Assembly: GCF_900105925.1 (NCBI RefSeq) | Contig: NZ_LT629791.1 | Span: forward strand, 6,170,001-6,234,000 | Length of the DNA: 64,000 nt | Source: Jiangella alkaliphila | GTDB taxonomy: Bacteria; Actinomycetota; Actinomycetes; Jiangellales; Jiangellaceae | Direction of reading: 5' to 3' | Shown here: one piece after another, positions 1 through 7,449 of the stretch | How positions within the stretch are numbered: position 1 is the first letter of the stretch | Layout of the letters: each line of letters starts with the position of its first letter | Notes under the pieces: model-generated | The model's input: the letters and a program-made list of their open reading frames with translations, nothing else | Database searches by the model: none | Told to the model about the DNA's origin: nothing | Position numbers and translations under genes: made by a program

Positions 1-2
1 GC

Positions 3-1010
3 GAGTTGCCGGAGCCCGCTACGGTGGCCGCCGGACTCGACGGGCGGCGGGTCGGAACCGTCGACGAGGTGCTCGGCAACACCGGCGCCGCCCTCCGTGA
101 CGACGCACGGCCCCGGCTGCTCGCTCCCGTCGACCTCCAGGTGCTGAAGGCCGCGGGCGTGACGTTCGCCGTGTCGATGATCGAGCGGGTCATCGAGGAG
201 CGGGCCCGAGGAGACCTGACGCTCGCGGCGGACCTCCGCCGCCGGATGCTCGCCGGCGTGGGCGCGGACTTCCACGACCTGTCGCCCGGCTCCGAGGAGG
301 CAGGACGGCTCAAGGACCTGCTCGTCGCCGAGGGCGCGTGGAGCCAGTATCTCGAGGTCGGCATCGGTCCCGATGCGGAGATCTTCACCAAGGGCCAGAT
401 CCTGTCCGCCGTGGGAACGGCCGTGCCCGTCGGGGTGCTCGCAACGTCGACCTGGAACAACCCTGAGCCGGAGGTGGCGCTGGTCGTCCAGTCCAGCGGC
501 CGGATCGTCGGAGCGACCCTCGGCAACGACGTGAACCTGCGCGACGTCGAAGGCAGGTCCGCGCTCCTGCTGCCGATGGCGAAGGACAACAACGCCTCGT
601 GCGCGCTGGGACCGTTCATCCGGCTCTTCGACGACCGCTTCGGCCTGGACGACGTGCGCGGGCTGGAGGTGGGGCTGCACATCTCCGGCGACGACGGGTT
701 CCGCCTCGACGCGGTCTCGGAGATGTCGCGGATCTCGCGCGATCCGGAAGCTCTGGTGGGCCAGCTGATCGGCCCGCACCACCACTATCCCGACGGTGCG
801 GTGCTCATGCTCGGCACCATGTTCGCCCCCATCCAGGACCGCGACCGTCCTGGCGAGGGGTTCACCCACAAGCTGGGCGACGTCGTCCGGATCGGCTCAC
901 CGGCGCTGGGCACCCTGGTCAACCGGGTCCGGCACGCCGAGGAGTGCGAGCCGTGGGACTTCGGCGTCCGCGCGCTCATGGGCAATCTCGCGAGGAGAGG
1001 ACTGCTGTGA
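3..1010 (+). CDS. Fumarylacetoacetate hydrolase (FAH) family protein, 5' partial
   Basis: The frame is open to the left window edge, so the true start lies outside; about 335 residues are visible. The C-terminal FAH fold is clear: an EPEV metal-ligand motif in NPEPEVALVV (around residue 155), then GNDVNLRDVEGRS and AKDNNASCALGPFIRLFD. Family members are Mg2+-dependent hydrolases, decarboxylases or dehydratases of beta-diketo or 2-keto-3-deoxy acids. Because a dehydratase (IlvD/Edd) remnant and arabinosidase genes lie nearby, a role in oxidative pentose breakdown (2-keto-3-deoxypentonate dehydratase type) is a reasonable inference, but the sequence alone does not fix the substrate. Confidence 0.85.
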   Translation, partial: ELPEPATVAAGLDGRRVGTVDEVLGNTGAALRDDARPRLLAPVDLQVLKAAGVTFAVSMIERVIEERARGDLTLAADLRRRMLAGVGADFHDLSPGSEEAGRLKDLLVAEGAWSQYLEVGIGPDAEIFTKGQILSAVGTAVPVGVLATSTWNNPEPEVALVVQSSGRIVGATLGNDVNLRDVEGRSALLLPMAKDNNASCALGPFIRLFDDRFGLDDVRGLEVGLHISGDDGFRLDAVSEMSRISRDPEALVGQLIGPHHHYPDGAVLMLGTMFAPIQDRDRPGEGFTHKLGDVVRIGSPALGTLVNRVRHAEECEPWDFGVRALMGNLARRGLL

Positions 1011-1019
1011 CGCATCCGG

Positions 1020-1382
1020 CTAGAGCGTGCGGCCGAGGGTGGCGACCAGCTGGGCGATTCGCTCTTCATCGCGCTTGTAGTGAGTCCACTTGCCCACCCG
1101 CGTCGCCGTGACCAAGCCCGCTCGCTGCAGCTCGGCCATGTAGGCCGACACCGTCGACTGAGCCAGGCCCACCGTGGCCTGGATGTGGGTCACGCACACC
1201 CCCACCTCGGCTGGATCGGCGATGGCGCCGTCCAGCACGAAGTGGCGCTCGGGCTCGCGCAACCAGGACAGCAGTTGCAGCCGGACCGGGTTCGACAGCG
1301 CCCGCAACGCCCTGACCAGCTCCGGGTCCAGACTCGGCTCCGGTGCGACCGCGGCGTCCACCATGGCAGGAGCATATCCCAC
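1020..1382 (-). CDS. ArsR/SmtB-family transcriptional regulator
   Basis: A 120-residue winged-helix protein. The segment ALRALSNPVRLQLLSWL is the typical ArsR N-terminal helix, and QSTVSAYMAELQRAGLVTATRVGKWTHY is the recognition helix and wing. A second in-frame ATG lies at 1364. There is no CxC metal site, but one cysteine in GVCVTH precedes the HTH. It is divergent from an LLM-class oxidoreductase with a 68-base gap that holds a dyad, so it probably represses itself and that neighbour. The inducer is unknown. Confidence 0.85.
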   Translation of the reverse strand: MGYAPAMVDAAVAPEPSLDPELVRALRALSNPVRLQLLSWLREPERHFVLDGAIADPAEVGVCVTHIQATVGLAQSTVSAYMAELQRAGLVTATRVGKWTHYKRDEERIAQLVATLGRTL

Positions 1383-1395
1383 TGGTTGCAGTCAC

Positions 1396-1419
1396 ATCGA
1401 GATACTGCGATACTTCGAT
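1396..1419. promoter_or_regulatory. Imperfect 24-bp dyad, candidate ArsR operator
   Basis: ATCGA...TCGAT arms with internal GATACT/GATACT direct-repeat character lie in the gap between the divergent ArsR and oxidoreductase genes. The layout and AT-rich ATCGA arms resemble operators of actinobacterial ArsR regulators. The assignment is inferred from position and symmetry. Confidence 0.5.
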
Positions 1420-1450
1420 TCATCAGAGTGACGTCGGCGATGGGAACGCG

Positions 1451-2344
1451 ATGGGCAGGATCGACGGGCTGGATCTCGGCCCCTACGGCATCTGGACCTT
1501 CGACTTCGAGGACCAGCCGGCGGCACAGATCCGCGACTCGATCCAAGAGCTGGAAGACCGGGGATGGCCGACCGTCTGGATTCCGGAACTGCTCGGACGG
1601 GAGGCGTTCTCGCACGCCGGCTTCCTGCTCTCCTGCACCGAGCGGCTCCACGTCGTCAACGGCATCGCACAGATCTGGGCGCGCGAGGCCAGGTGGGCGC
1701 ACGGCGCGAGTCTGCTTCTCGCCGACGCCTACGCCGGCCGGCACGTGCTCGGCCTGGGCTTCGGCGGCCACCGGCGGCCGGGAGTCACGCCCATCGCGGC
1801 CATGACCTCCTACCTGGACGAGCTGGACGCCGCCCAGTCCCCCAACCCCGCACCGAGCTCCCCGGTCCGCCGGATCCTGGCCGCCTATGGCCCCAAGATG
1901 CTCCAGCTGGCCCGCGACCGCACGGCCGGCGCCCACAGCTACAAGGTCACGGTGGACCACACGGCGCAGGCGCGGGAACTCCTCGGACCGGACGCGTTCC
2001 TCGGCGTCGAGCATGCGGTGCTGTGCGAGTCCGATCCGGCGACGGCCCGAGCCATCGCCCGCCGACACCTGGACACCTACCTCAACGGCGAGTTCAACCT
2101 CGCCAAGTTCCGCCGGCTCGGCTACTCCGACGAGGACCTCGCCCACGGCGGCAGCGACCGGCTCGTCGACGATCTCGTGTTCTGGGGCGACGTGGACACC
2201 ATCGTCGAGAAGCTGCACCGCCACGTCGAGGCCGGCGCCGACCACGTCGGCATCCAGGTGATCGGCATCGAGCCGGGCCACTCCGCGATGCCGCACTGGC
2301 GGCGGTTCGCCGACGCCCTCGTGCCGCAGGGCGTCAACGCCTGA
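1451..2344 (+). CDS. LLM-class (F420-dependent type) oxidoreductase
   Basis: 297 residues from ATG 1451; homology begins at GRIDGLDLGPYGIWTFDF. It is a luciferase-like TIM barrel: EDRGWPTVWIPE near the N terminus, GRHVLGLGFGGH, and a C-terminal HVEAGADHVGIQVIG. The arrangement matches the short actinobacterial LLM enzymes that use coenzyme F420. The substrate is unknown. Together with the divergent ArsR it looks like a self-contained repressor/oxidoreductase cassette. It ends 10 bases before the convergent LacI gene. Confidence 0.8.
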   Translation: MGRIDGLDLGPYGIWTFDFEDQPAAQIRDSIQELEDRGWPTVWIPELLGREAFSHAGFLLSCTERLHVVNGIAQIWAREARWAHGASLLLADAYAGRHVLGLGFGGHRRPGVTPIAAMTSYLDELDAAQSPNPAPSSPVRRILAAYGPKMLQLARDRTAGAHSYKVTVDHTAQARELLGPDAFLGVEHAVLCESDPATARAIARRHLDTYLNGEFNLAKFRRLGYSDEDLAHGGSDRLVDDLVFWGDVDTIVEKLHRHVEAGADHVGIQVIGIEPGHSAMPHWRRFADALVPQGVNA

Positions 2345-2354
2345 TCAACCGGGA

Positions 2355-3404
2355 TCAGCGAGTCGACTCGCGCAGCGCCAGCCGTGCGGTGACGATGGTG
2401 GTCATCGGGTCCGGTGCGTCTCCGCCGTCCCCGGCCGCGGCGACCCGGTGGTCCAGCAGCTCCAGGACCCGGTCGGCCATCGCGTCGTTGCCCGGTTCCA
2501 CCGATGACAGCCGGGGTACCAGGAACTCCGTCTCCTTGCCGTTGTCGAAACCGATCACCTGGACATCGCGCGGCACCTCGAGCCGGAGGTCGGCCAGTGC
2601 CCTCAGCACGCCCGTCGCGGCGGCGTCGGTGAGCGCGAAGACGCCGTCGAAGGCGATGCCGGACTCGTGCAGCCGTTTCACGGCCTGGAACCCGGACGCC
2701 GGGTCGAAGGACTCGACCTCGATCACCAGGTCCTCGTCGACGTCGGCGCCGAGCTCGACGTGCGCCTGACGGTAGCCCCTGGTCCGCAGCGACGGCATGT
2801 CGTCGACGTGGTCGTCGTGCCGCCCGCCGACGATGGCGATGCGTCGCGAGCCGGTCGTGAGCAGGTGCCGGGTGGCCTGCCGAGCACCGCCGACGTTGTC
2901 CATCATGACGTGGTCGAAGGTCTCCGGAACCGGCCGCTCGCCGATGAACACGACCGGTGTCTCGAACCGCAGCTGGTCCAGGTCGGCGGCCTCGACGCGG
3001 AGCGGGCTGATGACGACGCCGTCGTACATGCGCAGCCGGCCGAACGAGATGGCCTCGAGCTCGCGCTCGGCGTCGCCGCCGGTCCGCTCGACGACGAGGT
3101 GCAGGCCACGCTCCTCGACGCCCTTGGCGAGGCGGCTGGCCAGTTGCGCGTAGTACGGCCGGTCGATGTCCGGGACGATCAGCCCGACGGCACCGGTGCG
3201 GCCCGCACGCAGGTGGCGCGCGGCGAGGTTCACCTGGTAGCCCAGCTTCGAGATCGTCGCCAGCACGCGCAGCCGGGTCTGCGCGCTCACCCCGGGCCGG
3301 CCGTTGATCACGTTCGACACCGTCATCGCCGACACGCCGGCGGCGTTGGCCACATCGATCATCCGCACCACCGACCCATCATCCCGCGATACCGCCCCGA
3401 GCAC
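2355..3404 (-). CDS. LacI-family transcriptional regulator
   Basis: 349 residues. The N-terminal HTH is MIDVANAAGVSAMTVSNVINGRPGVS, with hinge NLAARHLRAGRTGAVGLIVPDI, then a periplasmic-binding-protein-like effector domain (GVFALTDAAATGVLRALADL, VQVIGFDNG). The GTG at 3404 is preceded by AGGAGG about 9 bases upstream; an in-frame ATG at 3362 is the alternative. The ribosome site lies at the very end of the upstream esterase remnant, only 4 bases away, so the two were co-transcribed. It probably controlled the esterase/GH68 pair next to it. Confidence 0.9.
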   Translation of the reverse strand: MLGAVSRDDGSVVRMIDVANAAGVSAMTVSNVINGRPGVSAQTRLRVLATISKLGYQVNLAARHLRAGRTGAVGLIVPDIDRPYYAQLASRLAKGVEERGLHLVVERTGGDAERELEAISFGRLRMYDGVVISPLRVEAADLDQLRFETPVVFIGERPVPETFDHVMMDNVGGARQATRHLLTTGSRRIAIVGGRHDDHVDDMPSLRTRGYRQAHVELGADVDEDLVIEVESFDPASGFQAVKRLHESGIAFDGVFALTDAAATGVLRALADLRLEVPRDVQVIGFDNGKETEFLVPRLSSVEPGNDAMADRVLELLDHRVAAAGDGGDAPDPMTTIVTARLALRESTR

Positions 3405-3408
3405 ATCG

Positions 3409-3723
3409 TCATCCCTCCTGCGCGAGCAGCCACTGCAGGATCGACGCGTCCTCGTAGGTGGGTCCGTAGGCGGCGTGGTAGTCCGGCTCGGAGAAGGCGT
3501 CGTTCCCGTACTCGGTGTGGCGGATCAGGTCCGCGGCCTCGGCGGGGTCGACGCCGGCGGTCACGTAGGCGTCGCGCAGCAGGACGGCGGAGTCGCGGGC
3601 GAACGCCACCGGGAGCAGGTGGTCGTTGGTGCCGTGGGTAATCCAGATGGGCGTCGGGTGGGCCGCGATCCGGGCGGCCTGGTCGGCATTCGTCGAGGCC
3701 GCGAGCGGCCCCCGCTTCGACAC
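3409..3723 (-). pseudogene. C-terminal fragment of a secreted-type esterase/peptidase (COG4099-like)
   Basis: About 100 residues of an alpha/beta-hydrolase end: PIWITHGTNDHLLPV (catalytic Asp strand), a TEYGNDAF... stretch where the His-bearing loop lies, and the closing ILQWLLAQEG. Everything upstream, including the nucleophile Ser (GxSxG), is missing. The loss point coincides with the point where the head-to-head GH68 gene begins. It cannot be an active hydrolase. Confidence 0.6.
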
Positions 3724-4408
3724 CAGCGCCGAGCACCGCGAGCTACTCGGCGCACACGGGCCGCACTACCTGCCGGCGGACGAGACCGAGGGCGGGCCGG
3801 GACGCATCCGCGCCTTCCGCGACCCCTACCGCTTCCGCGACCCCTACCGCTTCCGCGACCCCGCCGACGGCCGCGAGTACCTCCTCGTCGCCGCGTCGGT
3901 TCCCTGGGGCTACCGATTCATGGGCGCGATCGCGCTGGCCCGGGCAACAGCCGGCGGCTGGGAGCTCGGTTCTCCCCTGGTCGCCGACGGCGTGAACCAC
4001 GAGATCGAGCGACCGCACGTCGTCGTCCACCGGTCGCACTACTACCTGTTCATCTGCACCAGCCGGCGGTCGTTCCACCCGGCCGGCGCCGCGCCCACCG
4101 GCCTGTACGGTTTCGTCGCGCCCGCCTTGGGCGGCCCCTACGAACCGCTCAACGGATCCGGGCTGGTCATCCAGAACCCGCCGGAGCAGCCCGACCAGGC
4201 CTACGCCTGGCTGGTGCTCCCCACCCTCGACGTCCACAGCTTCGTCGACTACCTCGCAGCCGACGGTGACGATCCGCGGTCTGCACCCGCCGACGAGGCG
4301 CGATCCCGATTCGGCGGTACCTTCGCCCCGGTGCTGCGCCTCGCCATCGACGGCGCGAGCACGGCGCCGCGCTCCCCCGTGGCCCACGGCGCGGGCGACC
4401 TCGCATGA
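3724..4408 (+). pseudogene. C-terminal half of a GH68 levansucrase/fructosyltransferase
   Basis: Clear GH68 signatures: FRDPYRFRDPADGREYLL (RDP motif, transition-state Asp), EIERPHVV with the general acid/base Glu, YYLFICTSRRSF, GLYGFVAPALGGPYEPLNGSGLVIQNP and a closing FGGTFAPVLRLAIDG. The N-terminal half with the WDS nucleophile Asp is gone, so the product should be inactive. The RDP region carries an 18-bp tandem duplication. The break coincides with the truncated esterase on the other strand. Confidence 0.75.
3815..3862 (+). repeat. 18-bp tandem repeat in the GH68 RDP motif
   Basis: The unit TTCCGCGACCCCTACCGC occurs at 3815-3832 and 3833-3850, and a partial third copy follows. It encodes FRDPYR-FRDPYR-FRDPAD. 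GH68 enzymes normally have one such step, so one unit appears to be an extra in-frame duplication. Confidence 0.85.
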
Positions 4409-4432
4409 CCGCGGTCGTCGACGGGCGACGAG

Positions 4433-4861
4433 TCAGGGGTTGTTGGTGTTGAACGTCGCCACGCCGAGCTTCCCCCAGGCATCGATCAGCTTCTGATCAC
4501 CAGTGGCCGCTACGAGGTCGTCCTCGTTGAGCCTCTCGGCTGAGGCGCAATGCACCGCGTCGTACCCACGCAGCTCGAGTCGGCGGGCCAGCACCGCGGC
4601 TCGCTCCACGACGATGTCATCGACCTCCACCACATCGATGTCGAGCCACAGCTCGTCCAACAACCGGAGGCTCGCGTTGAGCTCATCTTCGGTCAGGCGG
4701 CCCATCCGGCACGCCTGAGCCAACGCCGCGGCCGTCTCGACGTAGAGCAGCCGACTCGAGACCACCACATCGGAGTCGTCCCAGAATCGCCGGCACGAGT
4801 CGCTCGCCGACTCTCGAACCAACAGCGGCACGAACGCGGACGTGTCCAGGTAGCCGATCAC
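4433..4861 (-). CDS. vapC: VapC-type PIN-domain toxin
   Basis: 142 residues. It starts MIGYLDTSAFVPLLV (first acidic residue), with YVETAAALAQA (conserved Glu), GYDAVHCASAERL and a closing D in AATGDQKLIDAWGKLG. These give the PIN acidic cluster, a Mg2+-dependent RNase. The ATG overlaps the stop of the upstream antitoxin by 4 bases. All catalytic acids appear present, so the toxin looks intact. Confidence 0.9.
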   Translation of the reverse strand: MIGYLDTSAFVPLLVRESASDSCRRFWDDSDVVVSSRLLYVETAAALAQACRMGRLTEDELNASLRLLDELWLDIDVVEVDDIVVERAAVLARRLELRGYDAVHCASAERLNEDDLVAATGDQKLIDAWGKLGVATFNTNNP

Positions 4862-5112
4862 CGACGTTGGTCACCAACCAGATCGCTCACCGTGCCCGTC
4901 GACGCCACAGGTTCGGGCGCCGGCCGCTTACGCCTCCGCGCCGGTTGCACCCGACCCTCAGCCCGCAGCTGCTCCAACCTCGTCAACCGGCCCACCGGAA
5001 CGATCCGAGCGATCGGACGGCCATGATCAGTGACCGTGACTACACGGCCCGAACGGACCTCAGCCAGATGCCGGCTCAGGCCGTCACGCAACTCGCGGAT
5101 ACCAACGTCCAT
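4858..5112 (-). CDS. vapB: Phd/YefM-family antitoxin
   Basis: 84 residues from ATG 5112, chosen because GGAGGAGG sits 7-8 bases upstream. The start MDVGIRELRDGLSRHLAEVRSGRVVTVTDHGRPIARIVP is the DNA-binding Phd/YefM fold; the basic C-terminal tail with RRRKRP would wrap the PIN toxin. It is the first gene of the module and overlaps vapC by 4 bases, so it probably represses its own promoter. Confidence 0.88.
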   Translation of the reverse strand: MDVGIRELRDGLSRHLAEVRSGRVVTVTDHGRPIARIVPVGRLTRLEQLRAEGRVQPARRRKRPAPEPVASTGTVSDLVGDQRR

Positions 5113-5150
5113 GGCACGACCTCCTCCAGGTGTCCACATTTACTGTACTG

Positions 5151-5156
5151 ATTATA
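5151..5156 (-). promoter_or_regulatory. TATAAT -10 box of the toxin-antitoxin operon
   Basis: A perfect TATAAT on the minus strand about 40 bases upstream of the antitoxin ATG, in a short AT-rich patch in otherwise GC-rich DNA. No convincing -35 is visible. Confidence 0.55.
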
Positions 5157-5159
5157 GCC

Positions 5160-5307
5160 ACCGGACGTCAGCGTGGGGCGGACTCCGGCGGCTTCCACGC
5201 CGCGCGGGCACACAGCGACCGCGAGCCGGCGACGCGCCCGCGGTGAACGGCTCGAGGCCTGCCGCGAGGCGGTCGAGCTGCGGAGTCGGCATTTCTGGCC
5301 GGGTGGC
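5160..5307. other. Intergenic spacer, nothing recognised
   Basis: About 150 bases between the toxin-antitoxin promoter and the stop of the DUF222/HNH gene. No conserved frame, hairpin or repeat stands out. Confidence 0.4.
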
Positions 5308-6981
5308 TCACGCCGCTCGGACCTGCTCGGGTGGATCCTTGGGTGGGCCGGCGCGGCGCGACCCGGCTACGGCGTCGAGGCGCAGTGGATCAGTACCGAC
5401 GGCGTCGAGCACGCGATGGTAGATGTTGCGTCGTGGCTGTCGAGCGGGGTCGATCCACGGTGGCGGTATGAAGGTGGGGTGGCCGTTGGTGCCCATGCGC
5501 ACGGTCCAGCCGCGGTGGTGGACGCTGCGGTGGTGGTGCCCGCAGAGCAGCACCAGATTGTCCAGGTCGGTGGTTCCGCCGTCGGCCCAGTGGGTGATGT
5601 GGTGCGCCTGGGTCCAGGCGGCCGGGCGGGCGCAGCCGGGGAACGCGCACCCCTGGTCGCGAGCCACGAGCGCGACCCATTGCCCGGGGGTCACGGTTCG
5701 GTGCTGCCGGCCCACGTCGAGCGGCACGCCTGCGGGGTCGGTGAGCACCCGGGAGACGCCGGCGTCGCAGGCCAGCCGGCGCAGCGCTTCGGGCGTGATC
5801 GGGGTGCCCCACATGGACACCGCTTTCGGGCAGCCGGGCTGCTTGCGCAGGGTTCCCAGTGACGCCGTGATGGTGAGGTGTGGCCGGGCTCCCCGTGCGC
5901 CCGGGAGCAGGTCGCCGGCGTCCATGGCCCGCCGGCACAGCTCGACCAGTGCGTCGCCCATCCGGGTGGCGTGTCCACGCGGATCCGCGGTGCCGTCGGC
6001 CGCGGGAGCCGGAGCGGCCAGCGCCGCCAGCGCGGTGGTGATCAGGTCGGCCGCTTCGGCGGAGAAGCAGCCGTAGGCCCGCACGGTGCCGTCGCCGTTG
6101 TCGGCGAACCCGAACATCGTCGTGGCCTCGGCCCGCTCCTCGCCACGATCGCCGTCCAGCCCGCCGTCGCCGCGGGCGGCATCGACGACTTCGCCCGCGC
6201 GGGACGCTGCCGTCACGCGCTCGTCCTGACCGGCCAGGTCGTGTGCTCCGGTGACCGCCGTGGCCAGATGAGAGCCGAGCCGGGCCAGGCTGCGCGGGTC
6301 GTGGCGGGTGGCGTGTATGGCGAGGAACGCCTCGCACTCGGCCCACACCATCGCGTCGATGCCGGCCGGCAGCCGCTTCAGCGCGCGCCGGATGACCTGC
6401 GCGTGCTCGACACAGACGCGGCCCTCGCGCAGGGCCCACGCCGTGCACGGCAGCAGGCGCCGAGCCGCCCGCGACAACTCGCGCAACGCCGCCACCGGGA
6501 CACCGAGGCCCGTCCGAGCCACGGCATCGACTGCGCCGGCTTCGGGTCCGGTGGCCCTGTCGCCCGCGGGATCGGGATAGCCGACGCGGTGGTCACCAAC
6601 CGCCGCGCCACCACCCGCGGCCTGATGGACGGTGCGGGCAGCCTCGAACAACCCCGCGTCCACATCCAGCACCGCGGCCAGCTCGACCCGTCCCTTCGCC
6701 ACACCGTGGTCCAGCCGCAGCCGATCACGCAGCCAGTCCGCCGTCGACGGCGCCCCCACGGCCGAGCCGGCCCCGCGCCGGTCGGCCTCGCGAACCAACC
6801 CCAGACCCAGACCAGCCAGCCGCGCGGTGAGCGCCTCATGCGCCACCACCAGCCGGGCCAGCTCATCGGACCGCAAACCCCACATGGGCGCATCCCCGGC
6901 GCTGGAGATCGCCGACTCGACCGCGTCCAGCGCCACGACCAGCGGGTGGCCAGACGCTGCACGATCGGTCAAGTCGAACAT
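5308..6981 (-). CDS. DUF222 / HNH endonuclease-domain protein (13E12 repeat type)
   Basis: 557 residues from ATG 6981 (MFDLTDRA...). The N-terminal two thirds is DUF222 (WGLRSDELARLVVAHEAL, ADWLRDRLRLDHGVAKGRVELA). The C terminus has the HNH core: GCAFPGCARPAAWTQAHH, ITHWADGGTTDLDNLVLLC and GHHHRSVHHRGW, that is CxxC, HH, DN and HHH zinc/metal ligands. These proteins are abundant and often multicopy in actinobacteria; the role is unknown, perhaps mobile-element related. The gene looks complete and lies just downstream of a decayed dehydratase gene. Confidence 0.88.
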   Translation of the reverse strand: MFDLTDRAASGHPLVVALDAVESAISSAGDAPMWGLRSDELARLVVAHEALTARLAGLGLGLVREADRRGAGSAVGAPSTADWLRDRLRLDHGVAKGRVELAAVLDVDAGLFEAARTVHQAAGGGAAVGDHRVGYPDPAGDRATGPEAGAVDAVARTGLGVPVAALRELSRAARRLLPCTAWALREGRVCVEHAQVIRRALKRLPAGIDAMVWAECEAFLAIHATRHDPRSLARLGSHLATAVTGAHDLAGQDERVTAASRAGEVVDAARGDGGLDGDRGEERAEATTMFGFADNGDGTVRAYGCFSAEAADLITTALAALAAPAPAADGTADPRGHATRMGDALVELCRRAMDAGDLLPGARGARPHLTITASLGTLRKQPGCPKAVSMWGTPITPEALRRLACDAGVSRVLTDPAGVPLDVGRQHRTVTPGQWVALVARDQGCAFPGCARPAAWTQAHHITHWADGGTTDLDNLVLLCGHHHRSVHHRGWTVRMGTNGHPTFIPPPWIDPARQPRRNIYHRVLDAVGTDPLRLDAVAGSRRAGPPKDPPEQVRAA

Positions 6982-6991
6982 GTGAACTATC

Positions 6992-7449
6992 CTAGCCAGA
7001 CCCACCGACAACGTCGGCCTCACGATCGGCCTGCACGACGTGCTGGGTGTAGAGCCAGCCGTAGCCCGTGGCGTGGGCAGGCTCCGGCGGCTTCCACGCC
7101 GCGCGCCGCCGCTCCAGCTCGTCGTCGTCGACGTCCAGGGTGAGCGCGCGGTCCGCGACGTCGAGGGCGGGGTCGTCGGCGCGCAGCAGTTTCGCGTTGG
7201 CCCGGATCGCGTTCGCGAACGCCGCGCGGGTCATGATCGCGCTCGGCCACAGGTCCTCGTCGACCATCGCGACGATGCGCCGGCCGAAGCCGACGTCCTG
7301 GCCGCGGAACTTGCCGTTGAGCATCGGCCCGCCGGTACCATGACCGCCGGCAGGTCCACGCTGGCCGCGCCCATCAGCAGACCCGGCGTCGTCGTGTCGC
7401 AGCCGGACAGCAGCACCACGCCGTCCAGCGGGTTGGCCCGGATCAGCTC
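6992..7449 (-). pseudogene. IlvD/Edd-family dehydratase remnant (two deletions, one frameshift)
   Basis: Pieces of one dihydroxy-acid/sugar-acid dehydratase in order: ELIRANPLDGVVLLSGC, GAASVDLPAVMV (from 7449), then in the next frame GPMLNGKFRGQDVG, a jump to RRIVAMVDEDLWPSAIMTR, and another jump to DDDELERRRAAW and GYGWLYTQHVVQAD before the stop at 6992. The frame change at about 7329 looks like loss of one C in a GGGCC run. A full gene is about 1.7 kb; only about 0.45 kb remains. Intact relatives dehydrate arabonate or xylonate, which would fit the pentose genes around it. Confidence 0.8.
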
